From positions 1,020,001 through 1,084,000 of the forward strand of contig NZ_CP009913.1 of NCBI RefSeq assembly GCF_000785515.1: a stretch of 64,000 nt of DNA. Reading direction: 5' to 3'. This stretch comes from Streptococcus salivarius (GTDB lineage: Bacteria; Bacillota; Bacilli; Lactobacillales; Streptococcaceae). The notes below the pieces were generated by a model. The model had not been told where the DNA came from. It searched no databases and saw only the letters and a list, made by a program, of their open reading frames with translations. The position numbers were made by a program, and so were the translations under genes. Numbering within the stretch: position 1 is the first letter of the stretch; each line of letters opens with the position of its first letter. This document shows, piece by piece, positions 9,403 through 16,286 of the stretch.

Positions 9403-9421
9403 AGATTTATTGTTTTTACAA
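9393..9421 (-). promoter_or_regulatory. Ferredoxin promoter placing the start site at the ATG
   Basis: Reading the minus strand: TTGTAA (9421-9416), a 17-bp spacer, TAAAAT (9398-9393), 6 bp, then ATG. Transcription would begin at or next to the start codon. Confidence 0.6.
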
Positions 9422-9431
9422 GGAGAATATC

Positions 9432-10097
9432 ATGAGTAAAAAACCATGGGAAGATAAGGTTTCTGACGAAGAGTTGGAAGAAGTAGTTGACGCTGATTTT
9501 CTAGATGATGAAGATGAGTTTGAGGATTATGAAGAAGAAGAGGATGTAACTCCTTCTGATGAAAAATGCGAAAAAGGTGGTGGCTTCATTAATTCATCAT
9601 TCTTGACAGTCTTGCTTGGATTATTCTTTGTTATTGTTGTATGTATTTTGTTCTTTGTTTTCTATACTTCAAATGTCGGTGGAAACAAAACTGCGGAATC
9701 TAAGGAATCATCTGGATTCTACTCATCATCAACTAGCAAAGTTGTTAAATCTTCATCTAGCGAGAAAGACTCAAACAAAGATGAGGAAAGTGAGAAATCT
9801 AATACAGAAAAATCTTCAAAAGAAAAATCATCAAAAGAGAAATCATCTTCAACTAAAGCATCAAGCTCTTCTAAACATGTAGTAAAAGAAGATGCAACTG
9901 AGTCAGCTGAGACAACACCATCAAGCGCTACGGCAGCAGCAGATGGTTCATCAATTGTTGTTCAATCTGGTGAAGGTGCTGGTTCAATCGCCGCACGTGC
10001 AGGTATTTCTGTAGATGAATTGGAACGTCTTAACCCTGATCACATGACAAATGGTTACTGGTATGCTAACCCAGGTGACGTCGTTAACGTTCAATAA
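9432..10097 (+). CDS. Membrane-anchored LysM-domain protein
   Basis: 221 residues in four parts: a very acidic cytoplasmic N-terminus (about 1-48), one membrane helix (about 55-78), a Ser/Lys/Glu-rich extracellular linker (about 85-170), and a C-terminal LysM-like module (about 175-221: IVVQSGEGAGSIAARAGI then ERLNPDHM). The topology is cytoplasm-in, LysM-out, suggesting a peptidoglycan-contacting membrane protein. No enzyme domain is seen. It lies just before cmk with a 21-bp gap. Confidence 0.8.
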   Translation: MSKKPWEDKVSDEELEEVVDADFLDDEDEFEDYEEEEDVTPSDEKCEKGGGFINSSFLTVLLGLFFVIVVCILFFVFYTSNVGGNKTAESKESSGFYSSSTSKVVKSSSSEKDSNKDEESEKSNTEKSSKEKSSKEKSSSTKASSSSKHVVKEDATESAETTPSSATAAADGSSIVVQSGEGAGSIAARAGISVDELERLNPDHMTNGYWYANPGDVVNVQ

Positions 10098-10118
10098 TTT
10101 TTAAAGCAAAGGAACATC

Positions 10119-10790
10119 ATGAAAGATATTAGAATTGCTATTGATGGTCCTGCGTCAAGTGGAAAAAGTACAGTAGCCAAGATTATTGCAAAAAATCTTG
10201 GCTATACTTATCTTGACACAGGTGCCATGTACCGATCTGCAACTTATTTGGCCTTGCAGAATGATTTAACTGAGGAAAATGTACCAGAAATTTTGGAGCA
10301 ACTATCTCAACATCCGATTTCATTCGGAAAAGCAGCAGATGGTAGTCAGCAAGTTTATGTAGGTGATGTCGATATTACACACCCAATTCGTGATAACCAA
10401 GTTACAAATAATGTTTCTTGGGTCGCAGCTATTCCTGAAGTGCGTCAAGAACTCGTTGCGCAACAACAACGTATCGCTCAAGATGGGGCTATTATCATGG
10501 ATGGTCGTGATATCGGGACCGTGGTTTTGCCTGATGCAGAACTCAAGATTTTCTTGATTGCTTCAGTTGATGAACGTGCGGAACGTCGTTATAAGGAAAA
10601 TATCGAAAAAGGTATCCCTGCTGACCTTGAGACTCTAAAAAAAGAAATTGCTGAACGTGACTATAAAGATAGTCATCGTAAGGTGTCACCTCTTAAACCA
10701 GCGGAAGATGCCATCACTTTTGATACTACAGGTGTGTCTATTGATGGTGTTGTGGAATTTATTCAAGAAAAAGCAAAAAAAAATTATTGA
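10119..10790 (+). CDS. cmk: Cytidylate kinase
   Basis: 223-residue CMP/dCMP kinase. The P-loop is [11 protein letters not shown] at residues 7-17, followed by LDTGAMYRS for nucleotide monophosphate binding and [14 protein letters not shown]. The C-terminal lid has [10 protein letters not shown] and RDYKDSHR. It provides CDP for nucleic acid and lipid precursors. AAAGGAA lies before the ATG. The -35 box of the following infC promoter overlaps its stop codon. Confidence 0.95.
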   Translation: MKDIRIAIDGPASSGKSTVAKIIAKNLGYTYLDTGAMYRSATYLALQNDLTEENVPEILEQLSQHPISFGKAADGSQQVYVGDVDITHPIRDNQVTNNVSWVAAIPEVRQELVAQQQRIAQDGAIIMDGRDIGTVVLPDAELKIFLIASVDERAERRYKENIEKGIPADLETLKKEIAERDYKDSHRKVSPLKPAEDAITFDTTGVSIDGVVEFIQEKAKKNY

Positions 10791-10815
10791 CAAAGGATGA
10801 CTCACTTGTTATACT
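10787..10815 (+). promoter_or_regulatory. Strong promoter of infC-rpmI-rplT
   Basis: TTGACA (10787-10792), a 17-bp spacer ending in TGT, and TATACT (10810-10815). It is consensus-like with an extended -10. The start site would be near 10822, giving a leader of about 140 nt. Confidence 0.85.
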
Positions 10816-10821
10816 ATTAAC

Positions 10822-10959
10822 AATGAGAAAAGCAGAAGTGAGAACTTCTCGCCTTGCGACTTAGGTTGTCTGGCCCAACATGTCAAATCCCTCTAGGGAT
10901 ATTATGTGTGCGGGCTTGTATATCAAGTCCGCTTTGTTTTTCTCTAAAAAAATAAAGAG
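10822..10959 (+). ncRNA. Ribosomal protein L20 leader / infC attenuator
   Basis: The roughly 140-nt untranslated leader of infC-rpmI-rplT has several helices (for example ATCCCTCTAGGGAT) and ends in a clear terminator hairpin. In Firmicutes such leaders bind L20 to shut down this operon by premature termination (established for B. subtilis). The same operon order and a terminator before infC support that role; the L20-binding fold itself I infer. Confidence 0.75.
10910..10943 (+). terminator. Attenuator terminator in the infC leader
   Basis: Stem GCGGGCTTG (10910-10918) with CAAGTCCGC (10924-10932), one G-T pair, followed by TTTGTTTTT. Confidence 0.85.
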
Positions 10960-11490
10960 GTGAAGATCATAGCTAAGAAAGATCTATTCATTAACGATGA
11001 AATTCGCGTTCGCGAAGTTCGTCTTGTTGGTCTTGATGGTGAACAATTGGGAATTAAACCATTGTCAGAAGCACAAGCTATTGCAGATGATGCAAATGTT
11101 GACTTGGTTCTCATCCAACCACAAGCTACGCCACCTGTTGCGAAGATTATGGACTACGGTAAGTTCAAATTTGAGTATCAAAAGAAACAAAAAGAACAAC
11201 GTAAGAAACAAAGCGTTGTTACCGTTAAGGAAGTTCGTTTGAGTCCAGTTATTGATAAAGGTGACTTTGAAACTAAACTTCGTAATGGCCGTAAATTCCT
11301 TGAAAAAGGAAACAAGGTTAAAGTTTCTATCCGATTTAAAGGTCGTATGATTACTCACAAAGAAATCGGAGCTAAGGTCTTGGCGGAATTTGCTGAAAAA
11401 ACGCAAGATATTGCAATTATTGAGCAAAGAGCGAAGATGGATGGACGTCAAATGTTCATGCAACTTGCACCAATTCCTGACAAAAAATAA
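10960..11490 (+). CDS. infC: Translation initiation factor IF-3
   Basis: About 173-176 residues; binds the 30S subunit and checks initiator tRNA pairing. The N-domain starts [15 protein letters not shown], then a Lys-rich linker ([13 protein letters not shown]) and a C-domain ending [14 protein letters not shown]. The start is uncertain. GTG 10960 sits inside the very strong ribosome site TAAAGAGGTGA (10953-10963), whereas ATC 10966 or ATA 10969 are 5 and 8 nt beyond AGAGG. IF-3 genes are known to use rare starts for self-control. Confidence 0.92.
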   Translation: MKIIAKKDLFINDEIRVREVRLVGLDGEQLGIKPLSEAQAIADDANVDLVLIQPQATPPVAKIMDYGKFKFEYQKKQKEQRKKQSVVTVKEVRLSPVIDKGDFETKLRNGRKFLEKGNKVKVSIRFKGRMITHKEIGAKVLAEFAEKTQDIAIIEQRAKMDGRQMFMQLAPIPDKK

Positions 11491-11528
11491 TTGTCAAACT
11501 AACACTATTTTAAGAGGAGAATTTTAAA

Positions 11529-11729
11529 ATGCCAAAACAAAAAACACACCGCGCATCAGCTAAACGTTTCAAACGTACAGGTTCAGGTGGATTGAAACGC
11601 TTCCGTGCCTTCACATCTCACCGTTTCCACGGTAAAACTAAAAAACAACGTCGTCACCTTCGTAAAGCATCAATGGTACATTCAGGTGACTTTAAACGTA
11701 TCAAATCAATGCTTTCACAAATGCGTTAA
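11529..11729 (+). CDS. rpmI: 50S ribosomal protein L35
   Basis: 66 residues, strongly basic, beginning [18 protein letters not shown], the normal L35 start, and ending [11 protein letters not shown]. Ribosome site GAGGAGA lies before the ATG. It is the second gene of the infC-rpmI-rplT operon and is co-transcribed from the promoter at 10787. Confidence 0.97.
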   Translation: MPKQKTHRASAKRFKRTGSGGLKRFRAFTSHRFHGKTKKQRRHLRKASMVHSGDFKRIKSMLSQMR

Positions 11730-11785
11730 TTCGCTACAAGCATTACAAATTAACTAAACTAGAATTAATTCGGAGGAATATATAA

Positions 11786-12145
11786 ATGGCTCGTGTTAAA
11801 GGTGGCGTTGTATCACGCAAACGTCGTAAACGTGTATTGAAACTTGCTAAAGGTTACTATGGTGCAAAACACATCTTGTTCCGTACTGCAAAAGAACAAG
11901 TAATGAACTCTTACTACTATGCATACCGTGACCGTCGTCAAAAGAAACGTGATTTCCGTAAACTTTGGATCACACGTATCAATGCGGCAGCTCGTTTGAA
12001 TGGTTTGTCATACTCACAATTGATGCACGGTTTGAAATTGGCTGAAATCGAAGTTAACCGTAAAATGCTTGCTAATTTGGCAGTTAACGATGCAGCAGCT
12101 TTCACAGCTCTTGCAGATGCAGCTAAAGCAAAACTTGGTAAATAA
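11786..12145 (+). CDS. rplT: 50S ribosomal protein L20
   Basis: 119 residues with the typical start [19 protein letters not shown] and a long basic helical N-terminal region; the C-terminal part ([20 protein letters not shown]) is the domain that in other bacteria also binds the operon leader. CGGAGGA precedes the ATG. Last gene of the operon, followed by a terminator. Confidence 0.97.
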   Translation: MARVKGGVVSRKRRKRVLKLAKGYYGAKHILFRTAKEQVMNSYYYAYRDRRQKKRDFRKLWITRINAAARLNGLSYSQLMHGLKLAEIEVNRKMLANLAVNDAAAFTALADAAKAKLGK

Positions 12146-12150
12146 GAATT

Positions 12151-12176
12151 AAGGTGGGTCTTACCCATCTTTTTTT
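12151..12176 (+). terminator. Rho-independent terminator after rplT
   Basis: Stem GGTGGGT (12153-12159) with ACCCATC (12163-12169) and seven T's. The GNAT gene's ribosome site starts right after it. Confidence 0.8.
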
Positions 12177-12188
12177 GTGGAGGTAATC

Positions 12189-12662
12189 ATGATTCGTTTA
12201 GCAAAATTTGAAGATATTCCAAGATTACAGGAGTTATTGGAGGAGATTCTTATTGTTCATCATCAAGCACGCCCTGATGTTTTTAAGTCAAAAGGCAGTA
12301 AATTTACAGATGCAGAGTTAGAAGTAGTAATTAATGATTCAAAAAAACCTGTTTTTGTGTACGAAGATGACGAAGGACGTATCTTGGGCCATCTTTTCTT
12401 AATGATTAAAGAAGAAACTGAAAATGATGGTCCACAAAAGGCTGTTAAAACTCTTTTTATAGATGATTTATGTGTTGATAAGGAATCTCGAGGTCAAAAA
12501 ATAGGAGAAAAGCTTTACCAATTTGCCTTGGACTATGCTAAGGAGCTAGGTTGTTATAATCTGACACTTCACGTATGGAATGATAATGCAGGTGCTCTAC
12601 GTTTTTACGAACGTTTAGGTATGAAACCGAGATATACAGAAATGGAAACTATCCTAAAATAA
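12189..12662 (+). CDS. GNAT family N-acetyltransferase
   Basis: 157-residue acetyl-CoA-dependent acetyltransferase. The acetyl-CoA loop reads CVDKESRGQKIGEKL (Q/R-x-x-G-x-G/A type) near residues 98-112, and the C-terminal motif is NLTLHVWNDNAGALRFYERLGM, typical of GNAT enzymes acting on small molecules or protein termini. The substrate is not predictable. GGAGG at 12179-12183 selects ATG 12189 over the GTG at 12177. Only the rplT terminator separates it from the ribosomal operon, so read-through may supply it. Confidence 0.85.
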   Translation: MIRLAKFEDIPRLQELLEEILIVHHQARPDVFKSKGSKFTDAELEVVINDSKKPVFVYEDDEGRILGHLFLMIKEETENDGPQKAVKTLFIDDLCVDKESRGQKIGEKLYQFALDYAKELGCYNLTLHVWNDNAGALRFYERLGMKPRYTEMETILK

Positions 12663-12747
12663 TACGTTTTCATGAGAGAAATTTAACTTACGAGGAAAAA
12701 ATATTTTTGATAGGCTAAAAGAGAACTTTTAGAAATGGAGAATTTTA

Positions 12748-13269
12748 ATGCCTCGTAATTTTAAAGAAGCTTTGCTTTTTACGTTTTTGATGTGTGGAAT
12801 GATGGTCTGTGGGATGAGTCTCTGGAATCTTCTCATCCTTGATTGGACTGGAGTAGTTCCCTTTGCTTGGGGTAACTTTTTCCAAGGTTATTTTCCTGGA
12901 TTTGTGGTTGCTTTCTTACTTGATATGCTTTTGGTGGGGCCACTAGCCAAAACAATAGCATTTGCAATTTTGCATAAAGTAAAAGCCCATGATAAACGAT
13001 GGGCAAAGATTTTAGTGATTTCTGGGACCATGGCGCTACTCATGGTAACGTTTATGTCATTCTATGGATTAGTTTACAACAGTCAGTCGGTGACGTTATT
13101 ATCCTATGGTCGTGCTTGGTTGACAAATGTTATCATGGCTTTACCACTTAATTTTCTAGTGGTTGGTCCAATCTCACGTTTTATCTTGGGAAAACTACAA
13201 AAACCATTGCCTGGTGAAGAAGTCGTTGAGAATTTTGACGACGATGATGAACTACCAACGATAATATAA
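12748..13269 (+). CDS. DUF2798-type integral membrane protein
   Basis: 173 residues with four hydrophobic helices arranged as two similar halves. Each half ends in a comparable phrase, LVGPLAKTIAFAIL and VVGPISRFILGKL, suggesting internal duplication of a two-helix DUF2798 unit. The acidic tail FDDDDELP is cytoplasmic if the loops follow the positive-inside rule. Function unknown. Stands alone with a terminator behind it. Confidence 0.75.
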   Translation: MPRNFKEALLFTFLMCGMMVCGMSLWNLLILDWTGVVPFAWGNFFQGYFPGFVVAFLLDMLLVGPLAKTIAFAILHKVKAHDKRWAKILVISGTMALLMVTFMSFYGLVYNSQSVTLLSYGRAWLTNVIMALPLNFLVVGPISRFILGKLQKPLPGEEVVENFDDDDELPTII

Positions 13270-13300
13270 AAAAACTGGAGTTTCTTTCCAGTTTTTTATA
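13268..13300 (+). terminator. Rho-independent terminator
   Basis: Stem AAAAACTGGA (13270-13279) with TCCAGTTTTT (13287-13296). It is symmetrical, so it may also act for the minus-strand tautomerase gene. Confidence 0.85.
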
Positions 13301-13336
13301 TCAAAAGCAGCCACGGATGTGACTGCTTAACGATGA

Positions 13337-13522
13337 TTAGTTTTTCTTCTTCATTTCACCATGTGGGTAGTAAGTTCCCTCTGGCATATCATTAATGAAA
13401 ACATGAATAGCTTCTTTAGGTGCTTTGGCAACACGTGATACAACCTCAGTAACTTCGCGAGCAAGTTCGATTTTTTGTTCTTCAGTACGACCTTCAAAGA
13501 GATCAATCTTTACAAATGGCAT
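13337..13522 (-). CDS. 4-oxalocrotonate tautomerase-like protein
   Basis: 61 residues of the small tautomerase superfamily. After removal of Met the catalytic Pro1 is exposed (MPFVKIDLFEGRT), and a basic Arg in the first loop is present (GRTEEQK). Oligomeric enzymes of this type interconvert keto-enol isomers; the natural substrate in streptococci is unknown. GGAGA precedes the ATG on the minus strand, and a TGC-TATAAT promoter (13556-13551) lies 29 bp upstream. Confidence 0.9.
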   Translation of the reverse strand: MPFVKIDLFEGRTEEQKIELAREVTEVVSRVAKAPKEAIHVFINDMPEGTYYPHGEMKKKN

Positions 13523-13550
13523 AATGCATCTCCTTAGTTTTGATAGTCCT

Positions 13551-13559
13551 ATTATAGCA
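13551..13559 (-). promoter_or_regulatory. Extended -10 promoter of the tautomerase gene
   Basis: Minus-strand TGC plus TATAAT, about 30 bp before the start codon. Confidence 0.55.
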
Positions 13560-13641
13560 TTAATGAAGAGAATATTCTAAAGTTTATGGAAATTCTTGAA
13601 ATGATATTATCGAGATGCTACAATGTGCTGACTCCTAATAG

Positions 13642-13837
13642 GAGGGCCTAAAGTATAAAGAGCTAGATAGTCAAGAGTTTTACCTCTTAGCTGATATAAA
13701 TGCTATTACTTTAGATTCGAGTGTTCCTGATTTAGGAATTTTTCACATTCTATTGAAGATGGTATGAAGTCTTTTGACATTCGGTAAGGGATTGCATTTT
13801 TTATTGGCTTTGTTTATAAGGGATGAAAACTCTTACT
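13642..13837 (+). pseudogene. Possible decayed coding remnant
   Basis: The 360-bp gap before pepV holds a frame open from 13642 to a TGA at 13765, reading like protein (YKELDSQEFYLLADINAITL and on), and continuing open to a TAA at 13835-13837. There is no start codon with a ribosome site. It could be the broken end of a lost gene, or chance. I do not recognise the family. Confidence 0.3.
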
Positions 13838-13842
13838 AAAAA

Positions 13843-13851
13843 TGGTAAAAT
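13843..13851 (+). promoter_or_regulatory. Extended -10 promoter of pepV
   Basis: TGG plus TAAAAT (13846-13851), about 31 bp before the pepV start. Confidence 0.5.
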
Positions 13852-13882
13852 AGTGCTAACTAGAGACAGTAAGGAGTAAATT

Positions 13883-15289
13883 ATGACAATTGATTTTCGT
13901 GCCGAAGTTGATAAGCGCAAAGATGCCTTGATGGAGGACCTTTTTGGTCTTTTGCGTATTAACTCAGAACGTGATGACAGTAAGGTTGATGATAAGCACC
14001 CATTTGGTCCTGGACCAGTAAAAGCTTTGGAACATTTTCTTGCTTTAGCTGAACGTGATGGTTATAAAACTCGCAATATTGATAATTATGCTGGTGACTT
14101 TGAATTTGGTCAAGGTGATGAAGTATTGGGTATCTTTGCACACTTGGATGTGGTTCCAGCTGGGAGTGGTTGGGATACAGATCCTTATGAACCTGTAATC
14201 AAAGATGGCAAACTTTATGCTCGTGGGTCATCAGATGATAAAGGCCCAACAATGGCTTGTTACTATGCCTTGAAAATTATCAAAGAACTCGAGCTTCCAG
14301 TATCTAAGCGTGTGCGTTTCATTGTTGGTACTGATGAAGAATCTGGTTGGGGCGATATGGATTATTACTTCGCTCATAATGGGTTGAAAGATCCTGATTT
14401 TGGTTTTTCACCTGATGCAGAATTTCCAATTATCAATGGTGAAAAGGGTAATATTACAGCTTATCTCCATTTTGAAGGTCAAAATGATGGAGAATTTAGT
14501 CTTGTGTCTTTTAATGGTGGTTTGCGTGAAAATATGGTTCCTGAATCTGCAAGTGCAGATTTCACTGGACCTATCACTTTGAAAGAACTCGAGGCCAAAT
14601 TAAAAGACTTTGTTGCTGACCAAGAGGTGACTGGTCAAGTGATTGAAGAAGCAGGTATTTTTCATGTGACTATTCATGGGAAATCTGCTCATGGTATGAT
14701 GCCTCAAAATGGTATTAATGGAGCAACCTACTTGGCACTCTTCCTTAGCCAATTTGATTTCCAAGGTAATGCTAAAAAGTATTTGGATTTAATTGCTGAA
14801 ACATTGCATAAAGATTTCTTTGGTGAAAAAGTAGGTCTTGCTTACACAGATCCTAAGATGGGTGAATTGACCATGAATGCTGGGGTGTTTCATTTCAATA
14901 AGGAATCAGCAGATAATACAATTGCTTTGAATTTCCGCTACCCTCAAGGCGTTGATGTAGACGGTATTAAGGCCGGCCTTGAAAAACTTGAAGGTCCTAA
15001 GGCTGTTAGTCTCTCAGAACATGGTCATGTGCCACACTATGTACCAGTTAATGATCCTATGGTAGAGATCCTTCTTTCAGTCTATGAGAAACAAACAGGG
15101 CTTAAAGGTCATGAACAAATTATTGGTGGTGGGACATTTGGACGTCTCCTAAAACGTGGTGTTGCCTATGGAGCTATGTTCCCTGGTTATGTCAACACTA
15201 TGCACCAAGCCAATGAATTTACTGAAGTTGAGGACTTGTACCGTGCAGCTGCCATTTATGCAGAGGCTATCTATGAGTTAATCAAATAA
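13883..15289 (+). CDS. pepV: Dipeptidase PepV
   Basis: 468-residue M20 zinc dipeptidase, known in lactic acid bacteria for cutting a broad range of dipeptides and carnosine. Motifs in order: [12 protein letters not shown] (His and Asp), [13 protein letters not shown] (bridging Asp), [12 protein letters not shown] (catalytic Glu and Glu ligand), [13 protein letters not shown] in the lid, GGGTFGRLL, and a late HQANE His ligand. AAGGAG precedes the ATG. Cytoplasmic; monocistronic with a strong terminator. Confidence 0.95.
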   Translation: MTIDFRAEVDKRKDALMEDLFGLLRINSERDDSKVDDKHPFGPGPVKALEHFLALAERDGYKTRNIDNYAGDFEFGQGDEVLGIFAHLDVVPAGSGWDTDPYEPVIKDGKLYARGSSDDKGPTMACYYALKIIKELELPVSKRVRFIVGTDEESGWGDMDYYFAHNGLKDPDFGFSPDAEFPIINGEKGNITAYLHFEGQNDGEFSLVSFNGGLRENMVPESASADFTGPITLKELEAKLKDFVADQEVTGQVIEEAGIFHVTIHGKSAHGMMPQNGINGATYLALFLSQFDFQGNAKKYLDLIAETLHKDFFGEKVGLAYTDPKMGELTMNAGVFHFNKESADNTIALNFRYPQGVDVDGIKAGLEKLEGPKAVSLSEHGHVPHYVPVNDPMVEILLSVYEKQTGLKGHEQIIGGGTFGRLLKRGVAYGAMFPGYVNTMHQANEFTEVEDLYRAAAIYAEAIYELIK

Positions 15290-15291
15290 AA

Positions 15292-15319
15292 AGAAGAGAC
15301 AGACTGTCTCTTTTTTTTG
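15292..15319 (+). terminator. Rho-independent terminator after pepV
   Basis: Stem AGAGAC (15295-15300) with GTCTCT (15306-15311) followed by a run of T's. The next gene's GGAGG follows at once. Confidence 0.85.
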
Positions 15320-15328
15320 GAGGACATT

Positions 15329-15997
15329 ATGGAAACACTTGAAGAATTGACACAAGCCATTATGGCTGATGAACAAAATAAAGTTTATACGGAACAAGGT
15401 ATAAAACCCTTGTTTTCCATTCCAAAAACGGCTCGGATTAATATCGTGGGACAAGCTCCTGGTATTCGTGCCCAAGAGTCTGGCCTTTACTGGAATGATC
15501 CTAGTGGTGATAATCTCAGGGATTGGATGGGGGTCTCACGCGAAGAATTCTATGAATCTGGTATGTTTGCTATTGTACCAATGGATTTTTATTTCCCAGG
15601 TCATGGTAAATCAGGTGATTTACCTCCTCGCAAAGGATTTGCAGATAAGTGGCATGAGAAAGTTCTTGCTTTAGCTCCTGATATCCAATTGACGATTTTA
15701 GTAGGTAATTATGCACAGCATTACTATTTACATCAAAAATCGTCAGCAAAATTAACGGATACAGTTAAGCATTACAAAGATTATCTACCAGAGTTTTTCC
15801 CTCTCGTTCATCCTTCTCCTCGAAATAATATTTGGCAAGCAAAAAATCCATGGTTTATGGAAGAAGTAGTTCCAGATTTGAAGGCCTTGGTCAAAAAAAA
15901 TCTTAAGTCGATGATGTCTGATATCTGCACTTGGATTGTCGTTAGGTATTGTTTCAAATCAATGAAGCAACTATCAGAACATACCCAAATATTGTAA
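15329..15997 (+). CDS. Uracil-DNA glycosylase superfamily protein with an extra C-terminal tail
   Basis: 222 residues. The superfamily motifs are INIVGQAPGIRAQESG near residues 33-48 (motif I) and PLVHPSPRNN near 158-167 (HPS motif II). This is not the classical Ung, which is present separately at 63046; members of this subfamily are little studied and probably excise damaged bases or bind DNA. The domain seems to finish near VKKNL (about residue 192); about 30 residues beyond it look unlike the family and follow an eight-A run, so the tail may come from a lost stop codon or a frameshift. GGAGG at 15319-15323 supports ATG 15329. Confidence 0.75.
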   Translation: METLEELTQAIMADEQNKVYTEQGIKPLFSIPKTARINIVGQAPGIRAQESGLYWNDPSGDNLRDWMGVSREEFYESGMFAIVPMDFYFPGHGKSGDLPPRKGFADKWHEKVLALAPDIQLTILVGNYAQHYYLHQKSSAKLTDTVKHYKDYLPEFFPLVHPSPRNNIWQAKNPWFMEEVVPDLKALVKKNLKSMMSDICTWIVVRYCFKSMKQLSEHTQIL

Positions 15998-16003
15998 AGA
16001 TTT

Positions 16004-16025
16004 TAGCCCTTTGGGGCTTTTTTTG
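16004..16025 (+). terminator. Rho-independent terminator
   Basis: Stem AGCCC (16005-16009) with GGGCT (16014-16018), then seven T's. Confidence 0.75.
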
Positions 16026-16222
16026 ATACTTTAACAAAAAGAGTCGCAAAAATAATTAACAAAACTTTAATATCAAGCTTATATCATGTAATTTAATTCT
16101 AATTTTCAGAAGAAGTAACATATAAAATTAAGGTAGCTATCCTTTTAAACTAAAGAATCAATTAAATAATACTTACAAATTGAAAATGAGTGTAAATTTT
16201 TAAAAATATTAAGACAATTCCA

Positions 16223-16250
16223 TTGACAGAAAGTTTAAAAGTGATAGACT
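16223..16250 (+). promoter_or_regulatory. Promoter of the first antigen I/II gene
   Basis: TTGACA (16223-16228), a 16-bp spacer ending TGA, then TAGACT (16245-16250). Distance from TTGACA to the ATG is 64 bp, almost the same as in the second adhesin gene (63 bp). Confidence 0.6.
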
Positions 16251-16286
16251 TTAGGTGTTAAGAAAATTTAGAAGGAAATTTGTGAT

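Noticed and set aside
13303..13328. Separate terminator for the tautomerase gene
   Set aside because: The AGCAGCC/GACTGCT hairpin has only a four-base T-run on the minus strand; the bidirectional hairpin at 13268-13300 is a better candidate.
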